This document shows, in pieces, positions 1 to 12,393 of a stretch of DNA of 64,000 nt. Under the pieces are notes generated by a model. The model was not told the origin of the DNA. It did not search any database and worked only from the letters and a program-made list of their open reading frames with translations. A program made the position numbers and the translations under genes. Positions within the stretch are counted from its first letter, which is position 1. Every line of letters begins with the position of its first letter. The DNA comes from Streblospio benedicti. Taxonomy: Eukaryota > Annelida > Polychaeta > Spionida > Spionidae. The stretch spans positions 35,753,756-35,817,755 of the forward strand of contig CM032669.1 in the NCBI GenBank assembly GCA_019095985.1. The letters run 5' to 3'.

Positions 1-479
1 ATAAAATTAAACCCCCTAGGACTAACTGCAGAAAACATGCATTTTGAGAGGTGGAATTTCATACTATAAAATATAATGTGAGGTGGTGCAATCAAAAAGA
101 AAGCAAATTCAAAAGTGGTTGATTATTAGTAATCATTCACTTGTTCTAAATTGAAAAACTATGCATACATGTAACATTTGTCTTTTGTATGTAAATATTA
201 ATGAACAAATACTTTACAATATGCAGTATACTATCTAATTCTCTAGTTCATTTTATCATTTTATATCTTTCTTTTTTATAAGCATGGCTTTGTTCTCAGA
301 CACATCATTATAAAGAACTACATGTATGATTTCTTTTTTCTGACAACAAGATTTAAACAAGACTTTCACTTCAATTATGACCAAAGCTATGGTTTATAAC
401 ACTGAACATCAAAAAAATTAATACTGGAAATCTTCAACAAAGGTACATTTGACACAGATACTATATTAACAAATATTTC

Positions 480-1075
480 TAGGAACCATGGTTTTTATCT
501 GGCTAGCAGACGTTTTGCTGTTACGTGATACAAGTTGGAGTAGGTTTGCAGGGATCTCCTTGCCTGCATTGAGGTAGGTCTGGCTGTTATCAATGGATGT
601 CTAGGATCTTCACTTCATCCAGTGTAAACAAGTGTCTATTCTCTGAGACGTATTGCCAGAACACAGTTTGGATGTCTGCCACCTGTGTGTTCCTTGAAAC
701 AAGTGCTCATGGCTCTTGCTGTTTCACCGACATATCCCAGCGAGTCACTTCACTCAAGTTGGCATATCACAGTTTTCACATCACAGATTTTCTACTTCTT
801 GGACTTGTCCTGTATTGTGTTTCCACTTTCCAGTACACTTATGTATTGAACGAACAATCGCCAATTTTTCAAATGAAGATGTCCAAAAGGGTAGCTAGCG
901 ATCAAATAAAGTCTATTGTGAATTGGAAGCTATCGTATATGGAGTCAATGTGCTTAGTGAACATGTCAATGGAGTGTAATAGTAAGGCTGTGTATTTGTC
1001 ATCTACATGTCGGAACCACACATCTGATAACACAGTAGCACTTTTAAGGCTGTTGCTTCAAAGTCCTTCATGACT
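480..1075 (-). mobile_element. Penelope-like retroelement fossil (RT tail plus GIY-YIG part)
   Basis: On the minus strand, short stretches resemble the end of a Penelope-type reverse transcriptase (a WFRHVDDKYTALL-like start, a TLLDIF region, then a VYWKVE stretch) followed by a GIY-YIG nuclease-like segment (GETARAM, FKEH, then a LDEVKILD-like end). Penelope elements combine these two domains in this order. The copy is broken in several places, lacks its 5' part and looks old. The open frame on the plus strand over this region is antisense noise. Confidence 0.6.
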
Positions 1076-1693
1076 AAATCTTCAACATCTGGGGAAAACG
1101 GTGACTATCAAATATTTCCATAACAAAGTATGTTGTTTCTAAACAAAACTGTAAAAAATTGGATATTCCCTGTGAACCCTAAATGTACTCCAATTTGTAT
1201 TACGTGGTATTACATGTACATGGTCATGTCAATTGAAGATCAGCAGTCACACTGTGCAGAACTGATGAGGGTGGCAACTGTTACCTTCCTTACGAACCAG
1301 ACTAAACCAAAATATAAACAATTTTATAAAAGCAAATTTCTTACTGAGCCAGTACCATTGTTAGCGTTGTTGAGACAACAGCAAAATGTCAGCAACCCAG
1401 GTAAAATCCATGGTTTGGAGAACACAATATATTTGATAAATGGGGAAACTGGAACTCACAAGTAAGTAACAAAGTAACAGTTAATTTCCATTCAAGAAGG
1501 ATTTTAAAATTAGTATTTTGTTTCATACAACCTTAATTTTTAAATATCACCTTTACCTAAATAGGCTACCATTTGTTAAGGCCCTGGGCCTTGGGGGTGG
1601 GGCGGATGAAAAAATGAAACCATTGCGCGGTATGATTTTCAAACATCAAATTTCAGGCACCTGCCCCCCAATAAAATTAGTACCAATTTTCAT

Positions 1694-1713
1694 CCCCCCC
1701 CCCCCCCCCCCCC
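1694..1713. repeat. Poly-C homopolymer, 20 bp
   Basis: An uninterrupted run of 20 C residues inside a C/G-skewed patch (about 1570-1800). It is likely a polymerase-slippage site and its assembled length may not be exact. Confidence 0.8.
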
Positions 1714-2421
1714 AAAAATCTAGTTCAGTCTTTCAGGCCCAAGTTTTTTCATGCCCCTTCTGGGCCATGCAAAATAATAGCCCCCCAAGGACATGCAAAG
1801 CGTTATCTCATGTCTAGTCACATCGTTAACAAAATTTTATCACAGAACAGCTTTTACAGAAGAAAGGTAGTTCCAATAGTTCAATGAAAGCAGATGAGCT
1901 AATTAATTTCACAAATAGATTTTTGACTATCATTGTTCATATCAGTAAATAAATTATGGCTGTGAACAAAATCGAAAATAAATGGAAAATAATTACAAGG
2001 GTTCTGTTTACCAAGAAAAGGTATCTGTGAAAATTATTAGGGATATTAAAAAAGTACTAAAATAAAATACTAGAAGAATTAACATAAAACTAGACATCAA
2101 ATGATCACATTTTAAAAAGAAGGAATTGCTGAGCCTAAATCTCTGCAACATTTATACTTCAAAATAGAATATTCCATTCTATTCTGCACAGTTGCAAATG
2201 CGAATTTGTGATTATTTCATCTCAAAGCAAGCATATTATTCAAAATACTCAAAAAGCATCGGCATCATTTCTTTGTTCACTTCCAATTACATTATGTCTA
2301 TGGAATAGATATGAAAAAATATTTAGTTTTGTACACAACTACCGATGCTGATGCTTGTGCAACTACTAGACTAAAAGACCTCTTTGAATTTTGAGATTTA
2401 TCCTAAATAAATATTTCATTT

Positions 2422-2500
2422 CAAATTCTTTGTTGAATTTCAAAATCAAATTCTTTGTTGAATTTCAAAATCAAATTCTTTGTTGAATTTCAAAATCAAA
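2422..2500. repeat. 25-bp tandem repeat, about three copies
   Basis: The unit begins caaattctttgttgaattt and is repeated head to tail about three times with almost no divergence, lying in an annexin intron close to the alternative exon pair. No function is apparent. Confidence 0.85.
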
Positions 2501-2661
2501 TCCATAAAAATTATTCTTTCTCCATAGAATTATTCATTAAGAACAAATAATGCAGGTGTGATTTTTATAAATGGTGTGAAAATTCAAACAGGTCATTTCT
2601 TGATGAGGAAGAATCATGCAAATCCAACTATACGATCACTCTTCAAGAGTGATGCACTCAC

Positions 2662-2775
2662 AGCAATCGACTCATGAATCTCTTGCGCATCATAGATTTC
2701 GGGAATCTTCAGCAGTGCAACAATCATGTCTTCAAAGTTTCCGCCTAGTTCACTCTTTAGTTCAGAGACCAAGTC
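2662..2775 (-). CDS. Annexin alternative exon 8b (second half of repeat 1)
   Basis: A second exon of exactly 114 bp and the same phases as exon 8a, separated from it by a 69-bp intron. Acceptor gttgatctag, donor gtgagt. It encodes [16 protein letters not shown] through [11 protein letters not shown] and keeps the calcium-binding Glu of KSEL and the consensus GGNFED. Differences from 8a cluster in the D-E loop ([10 protein letters not shown] against [10 protein letters not shown]) and the end of helix E. Both copies have an open frame and good splice sites, so neither looks dead. Including both would insert 38 residues inside one annexin repeat and spoil the fold; they are most likely mutually exclusive. 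Confidence 0.9.
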
Positions 2776-5700
2776 CTAGATCAACAGGATAGACTTTGTT
2801 AGAATAGCAAGTAACCAGTCACACACTCTCACACCGGCGCTTACCTCCATAGCTTTATGGAGCTCTTCCGCATCGTAATCCTCCGCTTTCTTCATCAAAG
2901 CTAACACAACATTTTCAAAATTCCGGCTCAGTTCAGATTTCAGTTCCTTTATAAGATCCTGAAGAAAGAAGCTGGATCATTCACCAGGACAATAAGTAAT
3001 GCGTGGGGAAATTGATGTTGGTAGTTGAAGAGGGAGGTGTGGTGTGGTGTAGGTGGCATTGAAAATATGGTTTATGCAGTGAATCTACATGAACAATGGG
3101 AAGGCAATCTTGAGACACTTTATGGACTTCTCTGACGATAGCTGTTCTCACTTATCTAGGACACTGTTACGGGTATATTTCAAACGAAAACATAAGGTAA
3201 GTAATCATTACCTAATCTTCTAGACATAGAACTAACATATCATTATCATCCTTTAAATTAGATATATTAAAATCACTATAGCCACCTTTAAACTTTACTA
3301 AGTTCCCTAAATCATACCTTTCCAAAGCATGTCTTGAACATCTTGGTGATTTCCTGCCTTTGTTCATTGCTCCTGTAGCCGAGAACATCTATGATTGCCT
3401 TTTCATCAGTACCAAGACCCTTCATGGCCTTACGCAGAATCTTAGCATCATTCTCTGCATCGAAGTTACCAACAGGCTTCACTGTACCCTGGGTCTGGAG
3501 GAAGAATCAAACATGTAATTTAACAGCTGTGTACATGCATACTTTGATTAGATTTAAAAGATTGATTTTTTCAAATATTACTGGTAAGTGTGTTCTACTT
3601 AATTAACAAATGAACGTGTACCAGTAATATATCAAGTTGACAGTGCCTATTCTAGAGCGTAGATCGTGGGAATCACCCATCATATTCATAAATCTCCCAC
3701 TGTCTTCAATGGATAGGGGAATTTACACCCAAATTATGATGCTGTTTCATAAAAAAAATATCCTAGATTCCCCCTACTTCACAGAAATTCACTCATACTT
3801 TTTCCACCCAGGGAAAAATTTCCTCACACTTTTGTGATTCTACAATAGACACTGAGTATCATGATTACAATGGTAATCCATCTTATTCATATCTTTTTCT
3901 GTGATCAAGTCTCAGTGGAAATAAGCAAAAATATGAGTTATTTATTTAGTTGATGATATAGGTATAAATAAGAGGAATATTAAACCAATTGAATAACTAT
4001 AAACTGTAACAGTAGAAGCGGTTTATCTTGAAGTTAAAAGGTGAAAAAAAATTGAGAGTCAATAATCAAGATAACCACAGTTCCATAATTAATGTATAGA
4101 CGGCTCCTTATCACTGGTTGTTTCAACTAGAGCACTGCACACCCACTTCGTGCATTTTAATGTTTAAACAATCGTAGTACAGCTATTAATGAACCCACAA
4201 CAGTGTTTGATGTGTCAAAATAAAGCTACTTCCTTATATTGTCGAATTATAAACACAATTGTTATGATTCATTGAAATTATATGATCTATGGTGCATTTT
4301 GTTATGAAATAACGTATGCACACACATTTCGTGGTGGCGATAATAGGCAATTTGAACATGAACAGTAGATCTTACTCGAAATTTTATTTTTTAACACTTT
4401 GGCACCAAGAAAACAATATTTTCTATAGTAGTAATATTATGTGGCATTTGTTTGGAGCCTAACAATTTTATTTAGGTAACACAGGAAGTAGGTATGTACA
4501 CGAACTGGGTGTGCAGTGCTCTACATGTATATGCTCGTGTGATTTTCCCCTCCCTCCTGTACATACATATAAACTTCATCCAATAATAATCTAGTCATTA
4601 TGTAATTGCTAATTCCAAACAAGTATTATTTTGCCAATCGGACACACGGAATTCTGACAGAAAAGCAGAAATTCAACTGACCATATACATGCAAGTTTTA
4701 ACTGCCTGTTTTTGTTATACTAAATGATTGTGTCCTGATGCGTGTAACAACTGTAGATGTAACTACATGTTGAGTTATTGCCATGGCAGCTTTTGATGAA
4801 AGGTAACATCTTGAAATAGCCATACCATATTTATTAAAATCTTCAAAGGATGGAGAACTACGTTGTTCAGATTAACTATAAATTTGAGATATAAACCAAA
4901 TCAACATTTAATTGGGAGAAATAAACAACCCGAGATAAAAGATAATTCATAATAAACAATATCAAAATAGCAAGATTTCACTTTATAAAGCATTCAATGA
5001 CTTTTATTCTAATAATAACAACGGTGCCATGAAAACAAACAAACATCAAACTTCTTGTCCTAACAACCTTATATAACCTTAACTACCCACTAACCATCTT
5101 AATGCGCTCCCTTCTAAAATAAATTCTTTTTCCAAGCCATAGCATAGAAACTGAAGTCTGTAAAAGGCATTATTGCTATTACAGGGTGATGAAAACAAGA
5201 AGCTTGTGAATGAATTATGCATGTCAATGACATTTCTACACATGTACAATCATACACATCAGACATTACCATCAGATCCATGGATGCTGCCATTATCCCA
5301 ATGAAAAGTTAGCTGTCATGTGCACTAAACCAAAGAATATTACTATGTGTACAAAGTATGTCTATGTTTATTTTTTCATCATACTACTGTGTTAATGACC
5401 TTATCACGATGACGGAAGTATAAAGGTGAAACAATTATTTGCATCAATGCTTTATGCTATGCTACTCTCTTTCTGCAAGTAGTAAAATGCATTTCATTGA
5501 ATTATTATTTTTTCAATGTGTTTGCTTATTCTATTATAAAGACCTGTTTACTAAATTGATGTGTTTTTCATTTGTCCTCGACATTGAATGAATAATTCAA
5601 CACCCAGAATAATGCTTTTCAATTGATTATTTACGATAAAAATAATAAAAAAGAAAAGGAAATTTTGTTGGCTTGTTATATTCACCAGATATATACTATA

Positions 5701-8700
5701 TATACTTAATACTATATATATACTTAATACTATATATACTTATATACTTAAAAAAATACTATTTACTATTCACACATATCTTTATCTACACATCATGGCA
5801 ATGCACCCATATTGGTTTAGACATACAATGTACTTTGTACACGTAGTAAATATAAATTCTTTGGTTTAGCGCACATGACAGGCTAACTTTTCATTTGGAT
5901 AGTCATTAATATTTGCTGTGAAATATGATTTATTATATCCATAAAATAATTTCAAACACAATAATATGTTAAATTTTTTAATCATTAAATGCTTCCTTGA
6001 TCATTCCATTAAAAATCTTATAGAAAATTCATAAAATGAAATACAGTTGATAAATAAGTGAAAATAACATTATACAGCAGCCCATTTTCAAGTAACATGT
6101 AAAACCTGCTAGAAATTTCCCCAAGCAAACTTTCTTACAAATTACATGAGTTAAAAAAAGCAAATCTTACAAAGTACATGTACCTTTTCAGAGCATTCAG
6201 TCATTGCTTGCCAAATAGCCTAAACACTTTTCTGGAAAAACTCACAAATACCATATACTATCTGAGATCCCCTAGATACAGCTGTATTATACAGTCCACT
6301 GCAGATGAGGCCTGCTTGGACCATTCGTGTCTAGACTTTTTGTAATAGTAGAAACTTATTTCAATTTATCAATTATCTCAAGCTTACTTTTTACAATATA
6401 ATTCAACACAATTTCAGTTGTGTGTCTCTAACAGTGCTAAACTATGTACACTTGCCCCTGCCATACTTGCATACCTTTGAACTATATTTATGTTATTAAT
6501 ACCTTAAATTGCTGATTAATACCTCTCGGTGATTATTTTGATATATGTACGGGTGTATGAGCGGGGAGGAGATTATTAAAGACCAACAGTTAAATTTTCG
6601 GGAACCTATAGCTGGAACACTTTGGATGGGCGTGGACTACAGACTACAGACCCGTCAGATATGCACAGTCAGACGTGCTTGCTAAATATTATTTACACTA
6701 ACCATCCTACACAATCTGAGACATCGCAACTAATCGTCCAGGACTCATTGAAAACATACAATATTTTTTTCTTAAAGCAGCCTTGTGCATATTTATTCAT
6801 ACATGGACGACTTTTCAACTGTCTATGGTACATGAATATAATAAAATTATACACAAATTTTAAGGGATAAATTTAACCATCACCCAACTTGATGACCAGC
6901 GAGCCATTATAATAATGAGCCTGATTAATTAACATCTACTAAAAAGACATCAGGAATATATCTCGAGTAGGGTTCATCTACTTAATTGATGTCATTGCAA
7001 TCATCAGTTGTAGCAATTAATTTATCCTCAGGAGATCTAATCATAATTTGGGATTACAAGGAAATCCTTTACTAATTAATATCTGAGACTATTTGATGAT
7101 TAATCCTGCCATTTATACAACTCATCACTAAGAGTCTAACATTTGCAATAATTTCATGAAGTGCTCTACAAACAATTCCGCTTGCTTTGTATATAGAAGG
7201 GCAAAACAGACCTCTTTTATAAGCATAATGTCAACATAAAGTAAACATTTACAAAAGAAGTGCTAGCTTTTTATTGCATTGCCTTAGTACTAATATTAGT
7301 ACATACTATTATTTCAAAGCTATAACATGCATATAACATGATCCAATGACATATAAATGCTAATACTATGGCCTATCAACATAGATGTATAAGACCTGTT
7401 TGTGGTTTAGTTAGTTCATGCCAAAATTAATGAAACAAAGAAAATATCCTCAAATTCAACCAAATAAGAAACCATTAAAAACTGCTTCCTAAATAAAAAA
7501 AAAACACAGGACAATAAAACAGACAAAAAATAAGACTTTCAAATCTTGACCCTATTTGAAATTCATAGCAAAAAGATAATAATCTAACAATTCAGTTCAA
7601 TTGAATATAGTTTAGTATCTAATATGATGCGACGATACAAGATCCAGCATTATTTCAAACCTTAATAGCAGTATCGTCATAATATGCAGCCGCTGGAACA
7701 CTACTCCAATCAAAGTCTGAAGATGCAGATTCCATGGCTTGGTCTGCTTTCATTTGTTGATACATTTCCTTTACAAATATCTCCTAATTCTAAGCAATAG
7801 ATATTGGCTGACTGGGGGCTGATATCATACAAGAATAAAAACGAAATCCATGTATTGAGCCACAGGTTTGTGGTTATCCTAATCTTTGCTGATTACAGCA
7901 CATGAGCTAATAAATATAACTTAAATCTATATAACAACAATTTGTGATGTTTTTCTCAAGTTACTATTAAACAATCTCATACTGCATAGTAAATAGATCA
8001 ATGTACTGGACTCATTGTTTGATCCACGAACTTCTCGAGGTGGCAAGGTGGAAAATCAATATGAATCAAGGCTCATAAATTTTACCTGGATGATACAGTT
8101 GCACTCGCTTATGTCGAATGCAAAGCGAGTAGCAATTATGTCGAGAGAACAAAGGAGATCAGTGTTTGAAAATCTTTTTTAACATACACTAGAACCTATA
8201 ACTATCTATTAAGACCAGCCGAGGTATAAATGGGAAGAAATGCTACAAGCTGATATATCGATTGGAAATTTATATTCATAACAATTAAAAGTGTATTCCT
8301 ACCACCAAACATAAAAGCTCTCCAATGGAAAATATTAAATAGGTGTATATATATAGAGAATGTCGTCTAAAATCTATGAATAAATCCAACGGCTTATGCA
8401 AAATTTGCAATGATAAAGATGAAAATACATGCCATTTATTCTATAATTGTGATTATTGTGATACAATTAGTTTGGGAAAATGTTAAACTTGAAGTGGAAA
8501 ATACTCTAAATATCCACTTTCAGCTGAATGATTTAAATATTATACTATTGATAAATTTTAAGGTAAGCAAAGACAAAAGCATATTCTACACATATTTAAC
8601 TTGTGTAATAAAATGGCACATTTGGCTGCATAGAAATAATGCTAAATAAGGTCCTCAAAGTAAAAAAAGTAGTATACAAATTAAAAATAATGTCTAAAGA

Positions 8701-11700
8701 TTGTTCTGTTCATATAAACTACTTAGAAAAGTATGACAGCAAAAATAATATACTCAATTATTGGATGCTTTCCTAAGGTAAAATACTTCAATTGGCTTTT
8801 TGATTTATTGGCAATAATCTTGATTTACTTACATATATAATGCAACAAAACTTTGTAAACTTGTTATTCTAACTATGTACTATGTATTATTAATAAAGTG
8901 ATCTTTTTTCTATGTGGAAGAAACCAAATAAATGGCATTATCCAATGAGATGATGTGAAACAAAAAAATACACACAAAAACAAAGACCAGCCAAGGGACT
9001 GATCCCTAGTGATTTCAATAGAGCAGATGTGATCTCTATTTTTTGTCACTATGAACAATTTTCATACATACACAATGTAGTACTATAGCACCAACGATGA
9101 GGTTGAGTAAACTCTACATTAACCTATTGCAGACCAACGATATTGACTGAAGATAAGCCTAGGAAAAAAAAAAGACTTTAAAGATATCTACCTTAAAGCT
9201 GGAGATGGAGAGTTTGCCCATAGCTGATGACATGTCGTAACCCTTTTTGCCGCCACTAGGTGGCGCCGCCTGTCCCTGAGGTAGCTGCGGGTAAACGCCC
9301 ACCCCACCAGCTGGGGGGCCCGGGCGAGCAGGCTCACCTGAGGAGGGTAACAACAATGACATTGAGAAGGCTGGGCAGGACAATTTGTGATTTGTAATTT
9401 GCCATGTATGGTTACAGGAGACACAATATGAGCATGCTTGGGTAATGCATGCAATGAATTTGAATGATTCCAAGAGGATCATAATCAATCATTCAAATAA
9501 ATTTAAATTTAATAATGAGAGAAAGGAAGGTTTGAAGAAGGAAAAAAAAAAAAGAGTTCGTAAACGCTTGCAGAAGACACTATCTTACCTCCTTGAGGGG
9601 CTCCGTAGCCCTGCTGGGGAGCACCATAGCCTGGCTGTGACGGGTACCCACATTGCTGCGGTACAGGTTGAGGGGAGTTGTAGCCCGCGCCCTGGCCATA
9701 GCCGCCTGCGGCTGGCGGGGGAGGCTGGTAGCCTCCCTGCTGAGGGTAGCCCTGCTGGGCTGGGTAGCCAGCAGGCGGTGGAGGTTGTTGTGGGTAACCT
9801 CCACCCATTGGCATATTGTATGTGGGCTGGAAAATGTTTTAATGTATTTAAAGGTATGATACGGAATGTTATGAATATCATTTCAGAAGCCTGTGGAGAA
9901 AGGATAATGTTATAGAATACAATGCAATAAATTATAAGAGTGTAATTGATAGTATGCAAACAACAGGTACTATGAAGTTTAAATTCTTACAATATCTTTC
10001 AAAATATTTTAATAGTTAATTACAAATTAAACCAATCGAGTACACACTCGTTATCATGCACTACGGCTACGTTTCACTTCATGTATTAAATAGAAATATG
10101 AATAGAAATCACATTCATAATAATATAATGGTGATACATACTGCATACGATATATCAGGCTATACTATCTTACAATTGTTACTAACATGCATATATATTT
10201 TGAAATAACGAATAATTCAATTTAAATAACTGCAAGGGCATGTTAAAAGAAAATGCTAAATGTAAGTTTAAACAAACGAAAAAAATTCACAAGGCATTAT
10301 GATATGCATGTACATCAAACTACAATGTATCTGAAAAGAAATTAAAATCAATGATGATTTAATACCATAAATACCCACAGAAAGAAAGGCCCACACTCAT
10401 ATAAAGGCCTGCCTTCAGTCTCAAAATACATTGCCATAAAATGCTGAAAAAATGCCCCCATATGAAAATTTGTAAACGTCCAGGGGTTGATTTTAGATGG
10501 AAACCAATGATGTCAAGGAATCTTCTAATAAACGCCAGACTTTGCCTTTTTTTTTTGTTCTCGATAAAAGCATGAAATACATGCACTGTATACAGATATA
10601 TAAATCCAAACACCACTAATATAAAACCTAAACCAGATGGAGAATTTAAAGTCTCAGATGTATTGTGATAACAAAATTGGCTGGCAGTGTCACAGTTAGC
10701 GAGCGAAGACAATGAAGAGATGTTTCGAATGACGGAAACTTTACTAAGTTTATCCCAACAATCTCCCACTCCCCTTGTACACTCCTAGGCTATTTAACAG
10801 CATTTTAAGGTACATCAAATCATATTGTAGTAGAAATAATAACAGCTCTTGTAAAAAGCACACCTTCAAAATTGACAATATTATAATTTGCATTCAAGTT
10901 TAAAAAGTCTGGGCATTTGGATGGTTATGTATGGTGCATTGCTTCAGTGGGAGCTGGGTGTGGGATGAGGATCGGAGGATGTCACTCATTACCTGAGGAG
11001 GATAAGGATTATAGCTGGAGGATGCACTTGGCATTCCGTAAGGCTGTAAGAACGCAATGACTCAATAGTTAACACTGAAGATATTGATGATATGTGTCTA
11101 TTGATTTAATCATAATTCTCTGAGGCATATGCTGTCAATCTCTATTGTCATTGTTGCCTTTAATAAATACAAAAATTAGTCTTTTATTGCATAAACTGTG
11201 CATAGTGTATGCAGCAATAATTAGTCTCAAAGTAAATAAGATTACACATTGAAGGACAAGATCTATGATTTACAATTCACATTATGATTATCAACTGGGT
11301 CTAAAATATAAATTTGTTACATGCAGTACATAATAAGTGATATTACCAAAGTGCATTATGCATGATATTGCATAAATTTACAACATGAAAAACATTTCAT
11401 TACTCTATTTCACAAAATTTAATTTTTAAATAACACTAAAAGAACAATTAAATGAACATACTTGAGGTGCTCCTGCGGGTTGAGGCATCGCTACATTAGG
11501 AGCCTGAAAAAACACACTATTTGAACGATTCTGTATAGAAAATACTACATATCATCAACAAAACTGTACAGTACTTCACACAGGGCCCGTAGGTCACACA
11601 CTTCCCGTATGTTTTAAAATATATATAGCATCCAAACAAGTACTAAATAATATTACTACATATGTACCATGAACACAATTGTTTTCCTGTGTGCCTAAGT

Positions 11701-12393
11701 ATAAAAAGAAAATTTCTGGTAAGAATAAATGTAAATAAACATGTTCAAATCACATATTATCACCGACTACGGGATGTGTGTGAATATGTCATTTCATAAC
11801 AAAATAGATCATAGATCATGCAATTTTAATGAATCATAAAAGTACTAGTACTGTGTATCTTACGAAAATATAAGTTAGTAGCTTTATTTTGACCTCAAAC
11901 ACTATTGTTGGTTTATTAATAGCTGTGCTACAATGGTTTAAACAAAAAAAAATATGGGATGTGTGTGAATTGCTCTACTTACAACACAATATTTTCAATT
12001 AGTTTTCAATACTTCATTCATTAATACACCATTGATGCATGTAACTGGAAACTATTTAATGTGACATGTTGTATGCTTGTCCATATAAAACTTTTTTTAA
12101 ATGTCTTCGATTGTGTACTGCTTAAAGTGCATAATTCTGAAATGTAATATTTCAAGTCTTACCCCGCCAAAACCTATGTTTGGCTGAGCTGGGTAAGGAG
12201 TGGCTCCCTGGCCTCCATACGGCTCAGGCATCTGGACCTGTCCTGGATAACCACCTGGTTGTTGTGGATATCCTCCCTGCTGGGGATAACCCCCTGGCTG
12301 TTGGGGATACCCTCCTGGCTGTTGGGGGTATCCTCCTTGCTGAGGGTACCCTTGGTTTGGATACCCTCCTCCGCCACCTCCGTAATAGCTCAT
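2662..12393 (-). CDS. ANXA7: Annexin with long G/Y/P/Q-rich N-terminus (annexin A7/A11-like), 3' end outside window
   Basis: A calcium-dependent phospholipid-binding protein of the cytoplasm. Coding exons, all with GT-AG borders: 12163-12393, 11462-11503, 10993-11043, 9589-9826, 9192-9337, 7661-7783, 3318-3494, then either 2845-2958 or 2662-2775. The ATG at 12391-12393 opens [10 protein letters not shown] and is followed by repeated GGYPQQ units (residues 1-77). Exon 4 has a second [16 protein letters not shown] block. Residues 237-277 form an acidic linker. The core starts in the 3318-3494 exon with [15 protein letters not shown], a textbook annexin repeat 1 with the GxGT type II calcium loop (G303-T306); the partner Glu is in KSEL (E345). 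Only repeat 1 is in the window. An AG at 12404-12405 suggests an intron in the 5' UTR. An A7-versus-A11 assignment cannot be made in an invertebrate; the symbol is the nearest vertebrate class. The exon 6 acceptor is weak (7783, or 7780). Confidence 0.94.
2845..2958 (-). CDS. Annexin alternative exon 8a (second half of repeat 1)
   Basis: An exon of 114 bp (38 codons), phase 0 at both ends, with acceptor ttcttcag and donor gtaagc. It encodes [16 protein letters not shown] through [11 protein letters not shown], helices C-E of annexin repeat 1. The KSEL glutamate that completes the type II calcium site 42 residues after the GLGT glycine is present. The usual small residue after SEL(T/S) is replaced by Arg (SRNFE). 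It follows directly on the preceding exon ending in MFKTCFGK. See exon 8b for its competitor. Confidence 0.92.
4130..4521. mobile_element. MITE with TA target duplication (copy 1)
   Basis: Terminal inverted repeats GAGCACTGCACACCCA at the left and its complement TGGGTGTGCAGTGCTC at the right, each flanked by TA. The element is about 390 bp, has no coding capacity and sits in an annexin intron. The TA duplication suggests a Tc1/mariner-like source. A diverged, inverted second copy lies at 11574-11975. Confidence 0.8.
5293..5902. mobile_element. MITE with about 60-bp terminal inverted repeats
   Basis: The left end (AATGAAAAGTTAGC, then GTCATGTGCACTAAACC) is matched by its reverse complement at the right end (GGTTTAGCGCACATGAC, then GCTAACTTTTCATT). 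The two arms continue into a shared GTGTACAAAGTA segment. The roughly 610-bp element lies in an annexin intron and includes a TATA-rich stretch at about 5688-5755. It is non-coding; superfamily not determined. Confidence 0.75.
8170..8830 (+). mobile_element. Decayed L1/Tx1-like LINE tail
   Basis: Plus-strand frames contain the C-terminal zinc-knuckle-like motif of L1/Tx1 LINEs: [20 protein letters not shown], i.e. CxxC followed by HLFYxC, then a segment ending [12 protein letters not shown] that resembles the usual end of such proteins. Frame changes and stops break the reading frame. It lies in an annexin intron; 5' truncation and decay indicate an old insertion. Confidence 0.6.
11574..11975. 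mobile_element. MITE with TA target duplication (copy 2, inverted)
   Basis: The reverse complement of this stretch aligns over its whole length with 4130-4521. Shared landmarks include the pieces ACAGCTATTAAT, CAAAATAAAGCTACT and TTTTGTTATGAAAT in the same order. TA lies at both borders (11572-11573 and 11976-11977). Divergence between the two copies is visible throughout, so the family is not recent. Confidence 0.75.

Larger units (their letters stand above)
1..2661. other. Annexin intron running off the left edge
   Basis: No exon of the annexin gene was found here on the minus strand, so the intron after the alternative exon pair is longer than 2.6 kb. The stretch holds a Penelope-like fragment (about 480-1075), a run of 20 C residues at 1694-1713 and a short 25-bp tandem repeat at about 2422-2500. 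Nothing else is recognisable. Confidence 0.6.

Noticed and set aside
597-1073. A 158-codon open frame on the plus strand
   Set aside because: It is antisense to the Penelope-like remnant and resembles no protein family.
2422-2500. CRISPR-like direct repeats
   Set aside because: The units are directly adjacent with no spacers, in an animal intron: a plain tandem repeat.
9445-9915. Several overlapping open frames on both strands around the annexin Pro/Gly/Gln exon
   Set aside because: G+C-rich, repetitive exon sequence keeps other frames open by chance; splice sites and reading phase support only the annexin frame.
10359-10769. A 136-codon minus-strand frame in an annexin intron
   Set aside because: Hydrophobic and aromatic composition typical of AT-rich noise; no motif, no splice link in phase and no neighbour context.
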